A stretch of DNA of 6,347 bases, from positions 1-6,347 of the forward strand of contig JASLIY010000143.1 in assembly GCA_030152675.1 (NCBI GenBank), in the 5' to 3' direction. The translations under genes and the position numbers were made by a program. Position 1 is the first letter of the stretch, and each line of letters opens with the position of its first letter. Of this stretch, positions 1 through 5,573 are shown one piece after another. The notes below the pieces were generated by a model. The model did no database searches. It was not told the DNA's origin and saw nothing but the letters and a program-made list of their open reading frames with translations. This DNA comes from Acinetobacter sp. GTDB lineage: Bacteria; Pseudomonadota; Gammaproteobacteria; Pseudomonadales; Moraxellaceae.

Positions 1-1001
1 CCACCGGGAATCAAGCTAAATGTGAGATCCGTGCTACTGGTCAACGAGGTCAGCGGTTGAACCGCTGCTGCAGTCACCATTTGATCATTTTCACCGGCAC
101 CAACAAATAATGCACAGTCAATCGATTTTAGATCAATCAGCTGTTGATCTAATCTTATTCGCCCATGTTTTAATGGGTTACGTAACCATATATGCAACAA
201 CATATCCTGATTAATACCACCAGGATAGTCAACCATATGATTAAGAAAGTGTCCTAAAGTCGCATGTTCATATAAGAACTGCGGGTCATTTAAATTCTGT
301 AAAAGTTGTTTATGACCTTGATACCAACCTTTGGGGTCCAAGAGTTTAAAGCCAATCGCATTTAATATTCCGGGGGAGTGGGTCAAAATATAGGGAAGGC
401 GGCGTTTAAATAGACTGTGTTTGAATCTAGGATGCTGCTCTAGCAAGCTATTCAGATTTTTATACAGTTTGCCGATCGGACCAGAAGCGAAACTATCGAT
501 TGGGCTGCCAAGAATAATTAAGTTTTTAACTGTATTGGGTTGGTGTTTGGCGGTATACAGCAAGGCAAAAAGACCTGCCATGCTCCAACCATGCAAGGAG
601 ATTTTCTCTTGTTGCGCGTGTGTTTGGATCTCTTTGATACAACGCGGAATATATTCATCAATAAATTTCAAAAAATTTAACTGACGATGTGAGTAATCGA
701 GCTTCCCCCAATCGAGTAAATACACATCGAAACCTGCTTGGCTAAAATACTGTACCAACGAGCGATAAGGGAATAGATCATAAATCGCCATATTAATCGC
801 CAGTGGTGCAATAAATACCAATGGCTCGGCATATTTACGTTCCTGAGCTGCATAATATCGAATACGAGTTTGCCCAAATGTCGCGATAACTTCATAGGGG
901 GTACTTTGTGAAAGTACAAATGTGCGTCCATGAAATATGCGTCGAGATAGATTTTTAAGTTTATCTTGATGCTGTTTCACTTTATGCTTCAGGACTGACA
1001 T
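1..1001 (-). CDS. PhaC-like alpha/beta-hydrolase (class III PHA synthase homologue), 3' end cut by window
   Basis: The frame is open for 333 codons from ATG 1001-999 to the left edge. An in-frame TAG five codons upstream rules out a longer N-terminus; the Shine-Dalgarno is weak. The protein resembles class III PhaC throughout: PLVFIAPLAIN (60-70), the FPYRSLVQYF segment and VYLLDWG (93-99), a lipase-box-like GWSMAG (138-143), NLIILGSPID (160-169) and GAGENDQMVT (301-310). In PhaC the box is GxCxGG and the Cys forms the thioester with the growing polymer; here the nucleophile position is Ser140. Asp306 fits the catalytic Asp, and the window ends at IPG, just before the expected catalytic His. 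No signal peptide is seen, so it is probably cytosolic. Class III PhaC is about 355-360 residues, so roughly 25 should be missing. No phaE, phaA or phaB is visible. It may be an esterase, thioesterase or depolymerase-like enzyme instead of a polymerase. Fold is confident; substrate is unknown. Confidence 0.85.
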   Translation of the reverse strand, partial: MSVLKHKVKQHQDKLKNLSRRIFHGRTFVLSQSTPYEVIATFGQTRIRYYAAQERKYAEPLVFIAPLAINMAIYDLFPYRSLVQYFSQAGFDVYLLDWGKLDYSHRQLNFLKFIDEYIPRCIKEIQTHAQQEKISLHGWSMAGLFALLYTAKHQPNTVKNLIILGSPIDSFASGPIGKLYKNLNSLLEQHPRFKHSLFKRRLPYILTHSPGILNAIGFKLLDPKGWYQGHKQLLQNLNDPQFLYEHATLGHFLNHMVDYPGGINQDMLLHIWLRNPLKHGRIRLDQQLIDLKSIDCALFVGAGENDQMVTAAAVQPLTSLTSSTDLTFSLIPG

Positions 1002-1141
1002 GGGCGTTATAAGGCTCTAGATAATGAGGGTTGGCTGAAGTCTAAGCGAACTTTTTATATTTTACCTTGACCTTAAATACCTCGGGCGCTCAGAATGTTG
1101 GTAACAATGAATTATAGCAGTCCCTCCACTGGTGCATAGAA
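1002..1141. promoter_or_regulatory. Divergent intergenic region between the PhaC-like gene and metZ
   Basis: These 140 bases must hold the start signals of two divergent genes. I see no consensus sigma-70 promoter. For metZ the best pair is TTGACC (1067-1072) with CAGAAT (1091-1096), but its 18-base spacer and poor -10 make it weak. For the minus-strand gene a TAAAAT (1064-1059) lacks a good -35. A small palindrome, TGTT-GGT-AACA (1096-1106), could be a regulator half-site pair but is too short to call. No SAM riboswitch-like structure or MetR-type TGAA-N5-TTCA site was recognised. Confidence 0.3.
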
Positions 1142-2329
1142 ATGAGTCAACACGACGACCTTGAATATCAATTAGACACACTCGCCATTCGTACAGGGCA
1201 TACCCCAAGTTTTGAAGGCGAACACGCAGAACCTATTTTTTTAACCTCATCTTTTACTTATGAGACTGCCGCTGAAGCTGCTGCAAAATTCTCAGGTGAG
1301 ATGCCAGGCAATATTTACTCTCGTTTTACCAATCCAACTGTCGCGATGTTTGAAAAACGCCTTGCAGCACTTGAAGGTGCTGAACGTGCTGTGGCGACCA
1401 GTTCCGGCATGGCAGCCATCATGGCGGTCGCGATGACCTTTCTAAAAGCCGGCGATCATGTGATTTGTTCGCGCGCTGTATTTGGTTCAACCGTTGCCTT
1501 ATTTGAAAAATACGTCAAAAAATTTGATATTGCGGTTGATTTTGTTGATTTGACAGATCTTCATGCATGGGAAAGTGCGATTCGTCCCAATACCAAGTTA
1601 TTGTTTGTAGAGTCACCTTCCAATCCTTTGATTGAAATTGCAGATATTCAAGCCTTGTCGGCTCTTGCACATGCACATCAGGCATTATTTGCGATTGATA
1701 ATACGATATGTACCCCGATCCTGCAGAAACCCTTACAGTTGGGCGCCGATCTGGTGATCTATTCAGGAACCAAATATCTGGATGGTCAAGGTCGAGCATT
1801 GGGTGGCGCCGTGTTGGGTTCACAGCAGTTGATGGAAGAGGTACATGCTTATGTGCGTACCACCGGTCCTTCGATGAGTCCTTTTAATGCATGGGTCATT
1901 CTGAAAGGTTTAGAAACCTTAAGAATACGGATGCGCGAACACAGTCGTAGTGCTGAACAGTTGGCACATTGGCTGAAGCAACATCCGAAAGTTGAAAAAG
2001 TTTATTTTGCTGGATTTGAAGATCATCCTGGTCATGCCTTGGCCAAACGCCAACAACAGGGCTGGAGTGGCATGGTGTCATTTAAAGTCGTGGGTGGCAG
2101 AGAACAGGCTTGGAAAGTCATCGACCATACCCATTTTATTTCTATTACCGGCAATCTAGGTGATGCGAAGACCACGATTACCCATCCTGCGACCACCACA
2201 CATGGCAAATTGTCGGTAGAAGCCAAGCAGGCAGCAGGAATTGATGAAGGTTTAATACGAGTTTCTGTGGGATTAGAAGATATAGATGATATTATTCGCG
2301 ATCTCGCGCGTGGTTTAGATTTAATTTAA
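1142..2329 (+). CDS. metZ: O-succinylhomoserine sulfhydrylase (PLP enzyme of methionine synthesis)
   Basis: This cytosolic enzyme of the Cys/Met-metabolism PLP family (fold type I) makes homocysteine from O-succinylhomoserine and sulfide, bypassing cystathionine. The 395 residues match the usual length of about 390-405. Visible motifs are YSRFTNPT (59-66, phosphate contact from the partner subunit), SSGM (87-90, phosphate loop), VESPSNP (156-162), AIDNT (184-188, with Asp186 to the pyridine nitrogen) and [11 protein letters not shown] (208-218), whose Lys211 should bind PLP. Near the C-terminus THPATTTH (substrate carboxylate region) and SVGLED are typical. The long conserved stretch from [11 protein letters not shown] through [11 protein letters not shown] favours MetZ over MetB or MetC, although family members are easily confused by similarity alone. 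ATG 1142 has only a weak GGTG (1131-1134) before it, but the N-terminus aligns well. It is first in a run with ybaB and recR, 25 bases before ybaB. Confidence 0.93.
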   Translation: MSQHDDLEYQLDTLAIRTGHTPSFEGEHAEPIFLTSSFTYETAAEAAAKFSGEMPGNIYSRFTNPTVAMFEKRLAALEGAERAVATSSGMAAIMAVAMTFLKAGDHVICSRAVFGSTVALFEKYVKKFDIAVDFVDLTDLHAWESAIRPNTKLLFVESPSNPLIEIADIQALSALAHAHQALFAIDNTICTPILQKPLQLGADLVIYSGTKYLDGQGRALGGAVLGSQQLMEEVHAYVRTTGPSMSPFNAWVILKGLETLRIRMREHSRSAEQLAHWLKQHPKVEKVYFAGFEDHPGHALAKRQQQGWSGMVSFKVVGGREQAWKVIDHTHFISITGNLGDAKTTITHPATTTHGKLSVEAKQAAGIDEGLIRVSVGLEDIDDIIRDLARGLDLI

Positions 2330-2344
2330 CGAACAAAATGATTT

Positions 2345-2348
2345 GGAG
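2345..2348 (+). promoter_or_regulatory. Shine-Dalgarno GGAG that sets the ybaB start
   Basis: GGAG lies 6 bases before ATG 2355. The in-frame TTG at 2343 overlaps this site and so cannot use it, which settles the start at 2355. Confidence 0.8.
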
Positions 2349-2354
2349 TACTTT

Positions 2355-2684
2355 ATGAACATTAATATGTTGATGCAGCAAGCGCAGCGTATGCAAAAAG
2401 ACATGGAACAAAATGTTAAAAAGGCGAAAGAAGAGTTAGGCCAAACTGAAGTACATGCTGAAGCTGGCGGTGGTTTAGTGAAAGTCACCATGACTTGCCG
2501 CAATGTGGTTAAACGAATCGAAATTAATCCTGAATTATTGCAAGATGATCCAGATATGATTGAAGACTTGATTGCTGCTGCGATTAATGATGCTGCACGT
2601 CAAGCTGAAGCTATTAGCGAGCAGAAAATGCAAGCGGCCAACAAAGGCATGGGCTTACCACCAGGTTTGGCGGGCATGTTTTAA
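2355..2684 (+). CDS. ybaB: YbaB/EbfC family nucleoid-associated DNA-binding protein
   Basis: YbaB/EbfC is a small dimeric DNA-binding protein that coats the nucleoid and is tied by conserved gene order to RecR. The 109 residues equal the length of E. coli YbaB. The N-terminal helix (1-30) is rich in Gln, Met, Lys and Glu ([20 protein letters not shown]) and forms the tweezer-like arm. The central sheet carries [12 protein letters not shown] (37-48) followed by [12 protein letters not shown] (51-62). The second helical part contains [18 protein letters not shown] (68-85), and the tail is [12 protein letters not shown], all as in the family. The recR start lies 11 bases after its stop, the classic ybaB-recR pair. 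In E. coli dnaX precedes this pair; here metZ does. The two are probably co-transcribed and translationally coupled by proximity. Confidence 0.95.
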   Translation: MNINMLMQQAQRMQKDMEQNVKKAKEELGQTEVHAEAGGGLVKVTMTCRNVVKRIEINPELLQDDPDMIEDLIAAAINDAARQAEAISEQKMQAANKGMGLPPGLAGMF

Positions 2685-2687
2685 GGA
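2683..2687 (+). promoter_or_regulatory. Shine-Dalgarno AAGGA for the GTG start of recR
   Basis: AAGGA overlaps the last two bases of the ybaB TAA stop and sits 8 bases before GTG 2696. It supports the non-ATG start of recR and suggests that ribosomes finishing ybaB help to initiate recR. Confidence 0.7.
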
Positions 2688-2695
2688 CGCATATT

Positions 2696-3292
2696 GTGTT
2701 TAGTGATCGTTTTGATCAACTGGTGCAAGCGTTACGTATATTGCCAAGCGTTGGGCCGAAGTCTGCCCAGCGCATGGCATTGCATCTGATTATGAAAAAT
2801 CGTGAAGGTGCAGTGCTGTTGGCACATGCGCTGAATGAGGCAACCAGCTATATCCATGAATGTCGGACCTGTCGCTCTCTGACCGAACATGAATTGTGTG
2901 ATATTTGCTTATCTGATGAACGTGATGATCAACTCCTGTGTGTGGTGGAGTCACCTGCGGATGTGATGGCGATCGAACAAAGTGGAAGCTTTAGAGGGAA
3001 GTATCATGTCTTGGGTGGACATTTATCGCCACTCGATGGTATTGGACCTGAAGAGATCGGTATCCCATATTTGGTCCAGCGTTTGACAGAAGGTCAGATT
3101 CAAGAAGTAATTTTGGCCACCAATGCCACCATTGAAGGTCAAGCCACAGCACATTATCTGCTTGAAGCCACCAAACATCTCCCTATACATATGACTCGGA
3201 TCGCGCAAGGTGTTCCGCAGGGTGGGGAGTTGGAATATGTGGATAGTCATACTTTGAGCCAAGCGCTACATAATCGCATGAAAATGAAATAA
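2696..3292 (+). CDS. recR: Recombination mediator protein RecR
   Basis: RecR acts with RecF and RecO to load RecA onto SSB-coated gapped DNA during recombinational repair, and forms a ring-shaped clamp. The 198 residues are close to the 201 of E. coli RecR. In order it has a helix-hairpin-helix (about 9-30, LPSVGPKSAQRMA), a Cys4 zinc motif (Cys56, Cys59, Cys68, Cys71), and a Toprim domain (about 80-175) with VVESPADVMAIE (83-94), GGHLSPLDGIGP (107-118) and ILATNATIEGQATA (139-152). The C-terminal part has GVPQGGELEYVD (172-183) and LSQAL. All hallmark residues are present. Translation starts at GTG 2696, giving MFSDRFDQL, which aligns with the family N-terminus. The stop codon lies inside a hairpin. 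Confidence 0.97.
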   Translation: MFSDRFDQLVQALRILPSVGPKSAQRMALHLIMKNREGAVLLAHALNEATSYIHECRTCRSLTEHELCDICLSDERDDQLLCVVESPADVMAIEQSGSFRGKYHVLGGHLSPLDGIGPEEIGIPYLVQRLTEGQIQEVILATNATIEGQATAHYLLEATKHLPIHMTRIAQGVPQGGELEYVDSHTLSQALHNRMKMK

Positions 3293-3312
3293 GTGCTTTA
3301 TGTACTTATTTC
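3286..3312 (+). terminator. Hairpin across the recR stop codon, candidate terminator
   Basis: An 11-bp stem pairs 3286-3296 with 3302-3312 around a 5-base loop (TTTAT), with one G-U pair. The core GAAATAAGT/ACTTATTTC is perfect. The stem contains the recR stop TAA (3290-3292). Only CTTT follows before an A-run, so the U-tract is short, and the stem is AT-rich. It may be a weak intrinsic terminator or a 3'-end-protecting structure for the metZ-ybaB-recR transcript. Confidence 0.5.
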
Positions 3313-3443
3313 TTTAAAAACAGCGATTGCGTTTACAATTGTCAGCACATTTCCTCGCCACAAATAAAAAATTTATGCCAATATTATCAAGTGTTGAAAA
3401 GCACAATCCAATCGCGCATCGCAGAAATTGATATTTGTAAAAA

Positions 3444-3459
3444 TTGACCTGTCGGTTAA
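3444..3459. promoter_or_regulatory. Imperfect palindrome TTGACC-N4-GGTTAA, candidate operator
   Basis: The two 6-base arms are inverted repeats with one mismatch (G3446 opposite T3457), separated by TGTC. The layout resembles TetR-family operators of the TTGACC-N4-GGTCAA kind. It covers the -35 box of the candidate rnd promoter, where a repressor would block polymerase. No regulator gene is in the window, so its cognate protein is unknown. Confidence 0.35.
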
Positions 3460-3472
3460 AAAACAAATTAAT
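3444..3472 (+). promoter_or_regulatory. Candidate sigma-70 promoter for rnd
   Basis: TTGACC (3444-3449, five of six consensus bases) is 17 bases from ATTAAT (3467-3472, four of six). This is the best pair I found in the gap, although a weaker TTGTAC/TAATTT pair (3540-3568) lies closer to rnd. Transcription from here would give a leader of roughly 115 bases. AT-rich DNA yields such matches by chance, so the call is tentative. Confidence 0.35.
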
Positions 3473-3596
3473 GTGATTGATTTATTACAAATTTTAACTT
3501 TTTTAGGAAATTAGTGTAAAAATACTATATTTAAAAGTCTTGTACTGATGTAAAATATTGTTTAATTTGAATATATTATTTTGACTCAACACGAAC

Positions 3597-4739
3597 ATGT
3601 TTCAATTTATCCAACAACAAGCTGAACTCGATAATGTTCTGAACTTAATGGGTCAAAGCTCAATTTATGGTTTAGATACAGAATTTATTAAAGTTGATAC
3701 TTACTGGCCCAAGCTCGGTGTATTACAAATCAATGTAAATCATCAAATTTTTCTTCTGGACGGCACCAGTCTGGATTTAAGTGAATTTTGGCAGAAAATA
3801 TACCAAGCAGAACAAACCATATTTCATGCCTGTAGTGAAGATGTCGATCTGATTTATCATTATGCGCAGAAAAAAAGTTTGCATAATGTTTTTGATACGC
3901 AAGTTGGCATGTCTTTCCTCGGACATGGCTTACAGGTGAGTTATCAAAATGCATTGAAAAACATGCTTGAGATCGATATTGATAAGGATCAAACCCGTTC
4001 AGATTGGTTGGCGCGTCCTTTAAGTGATGAGCAAATGCAATATGCTGCCAATGATGTTTTATATATCATGCAGTTGGCTTCAAAAGTCAAAGCGGAATTA
4101 GATCAGAAGGGCATGTACCAGTTTGCGCTAGAAGACTGTAAACACTTAAGTCTCGAAATCGCATCGGAACTTCCTCAAGACAAACTCTATACCGATGTGG
4201 GAAATTATCGTCATTCGCCGAAGCAGTTAATGCAGCTGCAGCAGTTATGTGTGTGGCGAGAATATGTGGTCAAAGCTTTAAATCAACCGCGTAGCTTTAT
4301 CTTAAAAAATTCCAGCATGATTGATTTGGTTGAAAAAAATCCAAAAAATAATTTTCAATTGGCACAGATTAAAGACATTCGCCCGTCGATTGTGCGTGAG
4401 CATGGTAAAACCATTTTAGATTTACTGCGCTTTTTACCTGATCCAGCGCAATGGCCATTGCGGATTGCGCGTCCAATCAAGCATTCATCTAAGGGCGTGA
4501 CCCAAAGTGTTGATGAGCTTATTGAGCAGGTCGTGCAGCAAACTCAAGTTCCTAAAGAAGTGTTGATGCGTAAAAAGTGGTTAAATAGCGTATATCAACA
4601 TGTGGTCTTCCATGGTGATGAACAGGATTTGCCGGAATTCCTTTTGGGATGGCGCTACGAGGTTTTGACACAACCTTTGATTGAGCTGTTAAATCAGGAT
4701 ATTGATTATTTAGCGCAACAGATGAAGGTTCAGGCTTAA
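3597..4739 (+). CDS. rnd: Ribonuclease D (DEDDy 3'-5' exoribonuclease)
   Basis: RNase D trims the 3' ends of tRNA precursors and some other small RNAs in the cytosol using two metal ions. The 380 residues match the E. coli enzyme (375). The DEDDy exonuclease domain (about 1-170) shows Exo I GLDTEF (Asp27, Glu29), Exo II HACSEDVDLI (Asp82 by alignment), and Exo III YAAND (Tyr149, Asp153), so all catalytic residues are present. The R-x-W segment TRSDWLARPLSDEQMQYA (133-150) is typical. An HRDC domain follows (about 209-284: LCVWREYVVKAL ... IKDIRPSIVREHGKTILDLL), and the C-terminal region resembles a second HRDC-like unit. ATG 3597 gives the normal N-terminus although no Shine-Dalgarno precedes it, which may mean modest translation. 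ycgL follows 110 bases later, a pairing I recall from other gammaproteobacteria. Confidence 0.95.
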   Translation: MFQFIQQQAELDNVLNLMGQSSIYGLDTEFIKVDTYWPKLGVLQINVNHQIFLLDGTSLDLSEFWQKIYQAEQTIFHACSEDVDLIYHYAQKKSLHNVFDTQVGMSFLGHGLQVSYQNALKNMLEIDIDKDQTRSDWLARPLSDEQMQYAANDVLYIMQLASKVKAELDQKGMYQFALEDCKHLSLEIASELPQDKLYTDVGNYRHSPKQLMQLQQLCVWREYVVKALNQPRSFILKNSSMIDLVEKNPKNNFQLAQIKDIRPSIVREHGKTILDLLRFLPDPAQWPLRIARPIKHSSKGVTQSVDELIEQVVQQTQVPKEVLMRKKWLNSVYQHVVFHGDEQDLPEFLLGWRYEVLTQPLIELLNQDIDYLAQQMKVQA

Positions 4740-4748
4740 ATCCTGAAC
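4728..4748 (+). repeat. Perfect 7-bp hairpin across the rnd stop codon
   Basis: GTTCAGG (4728-4734) pairs with CCTGAAC (4742-4748) around a 7-base loop that contains the TAA stop. No T-run follows, so it is not a standard intrinsic terminator; it might slow 3' exonucleases or simply be chance. Confidence 0.4.
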
Positions 4749-4797
4749 TGAGCGACTGAAATACCCTGCCGGCACGCTTAAAGTTTAATGTAAGCAT

Positions 4798-4820
4798 CAG
4801 CATTTTGTTGTATGCTGTTT
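4798..4820 (+). terminator. Weak terminator-like hairpin between rnd and ycgL
   Basis: CAGCAT (4798-4803) pairs with ATGCTG (4812-4817) around an 8-base loop, followed by TTTCTCG. The stem is short and the U-tract is only three bases, so termination would be partial at best and rnd-ycgL read-through is likely. Confidence 0.3.
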
Positions 4821-4832
4821 CTCGAATTTAAT
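4805..4832 (+). promoter_or_regulatory. Tentative promoter for ycgL
   Basis: TTTAAT (4827-4832, five of six consensus -10 bases) has TTGTTG (4805-4810, three of six) 16 bases before it. The -10 lies 17 bases from the ycgL ATG, so the leader would be very short. That would fit the lack of a visible Shine-Dalgarno. This is weak evidence. Confidence 0.25.
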
Positions 4833-4849
4833 TTACGTCGTTTTTATAT

Positions 4850-5155
4850 ATGCATTGTGATATTTATAAATCGAGCAAAAAAGATGAAATGTATCTTTAC
4901 GTTGCTCGTCCAAACACCGAAGTTCAAGACGATGATGCTGATCCCTTAGCATCTGTTCCAGATATGTTGCGCCAAACTTTTGGTCGCGCGACATTTGTCA
5001 TGCATCTTGATCTCTCCGTGACCAAAAAGCTGGCGCGCGTTAATTTACTACATGTGCTTGACTCGCTTGAAAGTAAAGGTTTTTTTGTACAAATGCCACC
5101 AGAAGGCTTAATTAATCCGAACGCGGTTGAACCAGAGGGCTTGCGTGGTGCGTGA
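4850..5155 (+). CDS. ycgL: YcgL domain protein (DUF709), function unknown
   Basis: YcgL is a small conserved gammaproteobacterial protein of unknown function with an alpha/beta fold. The 101 residues match the family's usual 90-110. The N-terminus ([16 protein letters not shown], 3-18) matches the family CxIYRSxKRDxxYLYV pattern. The middle has [10 protein letters not shown] (36-45), [16 protein letters not shown] (49-64) and the helix [20 protein letters not shown] (66-85), corresponding to the family's GFYLQLPP segment. There is no signal peptide or membrane segment. ATG 4850 is chosen because the conserved N-terminus starts there, although no Shine-Dalgarno is seen. The next gene starts inside its last codons. 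The tail VEPEGLRGA after the domain is not conserved as far as I can tell. Confidence 0.9.
   Translation: MHCDIYKSSKKDEMYLYVARPNTEVQDDDADPLASVPDMLRQTFGRATFVMHLDLSVTKKLARVNLLHVLDSLESKGFFVQMPPEGLINPNAVEPEGLRGA
5134..5139 (+). promoter_or_regulatory. Shine-Dalgarno AGAGGG for the membrane-protein gene
   Basis: AGAGGG sits 8 bases before GTG 5148 and 5 bases before GTG 5145. Spacing favours 5148. It lies inside ycgL, which points to translational coupling. Confidence 0.5.
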
Positions 5156-5549
5156 TGATCAGCCTGGGGTGTGGGCAAATTTATTAAGCGTACTCGATAC
5201 TGTCCCTGAAGACAGTATCGCCGTGACGGTGTATATCGTGGGCGCATTGATTATTTTGTGGTGTTGGTATTCGATTACACGACGCATGCCTAAGCCGATT
5301 GGTGGGATCTTATGGATCATTTTATTTGCCTTGGTGGCTTCACCGACCATTTCTGAAGGTCCAAACTCAGACATCGCACCTGCAACCTTTGGTTTACTTT
5401 TCGGTATCTTGACCAAGGATTCGGTGCTGATTTGGTCAAATCTTTCGATCATTGCTTTTGTGATGGGCGTGGGATTGATCTTGGGTTATCTGTGGTCAAA
5501 GTTTAATATGAATCAACAAAAACGTCGTAAAAACGTTTCACCACTTTAA
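5148..5549 (+). CDS. Uncharacterised small integral membrane protein
   Basis: I do not recognise a named family. From GTG 5148 the protein has 133 residues; GTG 5145 or TTG 5127 are possible but less well placed starts. No ATG fits the N-terminus. An acidic N-terminus (about 1-22) precedes hydrophobic segments at about 24-42 ([20 protein letters not shown]), 51-67 ([17 protein letters not shown]) and 94-116 ([21 protein letters not shown]), with a weaker one at 75-89. Basic residues at TRRMPK (44-49) and in the tail QKRRK (124-128), and an acidic SEGPNSD loop (69-75), fit a three-span protein with an outside N-terminus and inside C-terminus; a fourth span would put the basic tail outside. There are no catalytic motifs. 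The start overlaps ycgL by 8 bases and the MoxR gene follows after 24, so these three are probably co-transcribed. It is a real gene by coupling and composition; its role is unknown. Confidence 0.75.
   Translation: MRDDQPGVWANLLSVLDTVPEDSIAVTVYIVGALIILWCWYSITRRMPKPIGGILWIILFALVASPTISEGPNSDIAPATFGLLFGILTKDSVLIWSNLSIIAFVMGVGLILGYLWSKFNMNQQKRRKNVSPL
5195..5220 (+). repeat. Perfect 10-bp inverted repeat inside the membrane-protein gene
   Basis: CGATACTGTC (5195-5204) and GACAGTATCG (5211-5220) are exact inverted copies with a 6-base loop, CCTGAA. The hairpin starts 47 bases after GTG 5148 and codes for part of the acidic N-terminus (DTVPEDS). No T-run follows, so it is not a terminator. As RNA it would be a stable stem early in the message; as DNA it could bind a dimeric protein. 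Confidence 0.7.
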
Positions 5550-5573
5550 ATACAAAAATAAGGTTATCGAAAT

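Larger units (their letters stand above)
3293..3596. other. AT-rich intergenic region of 304 bases between recR and rnd
   Basis: After the hairpin I see no credible gene on either strand; the longest plus-strand ATG frame I followed is an 18-codon one at 3375-3431 with no Shine-Dalgarno or recognisable product. The section is strongly AT-rich, especially 3456-3590. It holds a candidate operator and promoter (3444-3472). No tRNA-like or riboswitch-like fold was recognised. Confidence 0.6.

Noticed and set aside
421..684. Plus-strand open frame of 87 codons
   Set aside because: It lies antisense inside the PhaC-like gene, has no recognisable protein features and begins with a TTG that has no ribosome binding site.
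677..931. Minus-strand open frame of 84 codons in another frame of the PhaC-like gene
   Set aside because: The overlapping frame carries clear PhaC motifs; this one has none and is a by-product of that coding sequence.
1515..1823. Minus-strand open frame of 102 codons within metZ
   Set aside because: It is antisense to the PLP-lysine region of metZ, where conservation is explained by metZ; the translation shows no family features.
2343..2357. TTG 2343 as the ybaB start
   Set aside because: It overlaps the Shine-Dalgarno that serves ATG 2355 and adds four residues the family lacks; 109 residues from 2355 equals the E. coli length.
3323..3415. Distant inverted repeat GCGATTG / CAATCGC in the recR-rnd gap
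   Set aside because: Seven pairs with a loop of about 80 bases are too weak to support an RNA structure.
3375..3431. 18-codon open frame in the recR-rnd gap
   Set aside because: It has no Shine-Dalgarno, no recognisable sequence and a length expected by chance.
4924..5247. Minus-strand open frame of 107 codons across ycgL and the next gene
   Set aside because: It is antisense to two supported genes and rich in Pro, Ser and Arg in a way typical of reverse-complement reading.
5520..5538. AAACGT / ACGTTT hairpin near the end of the membrane-protein gene as a terminator
   Set aside because: The stem has only 6 pairs, is AT-rich and has no T-run; the MoxR gene follows closely, so termination is unlikely.
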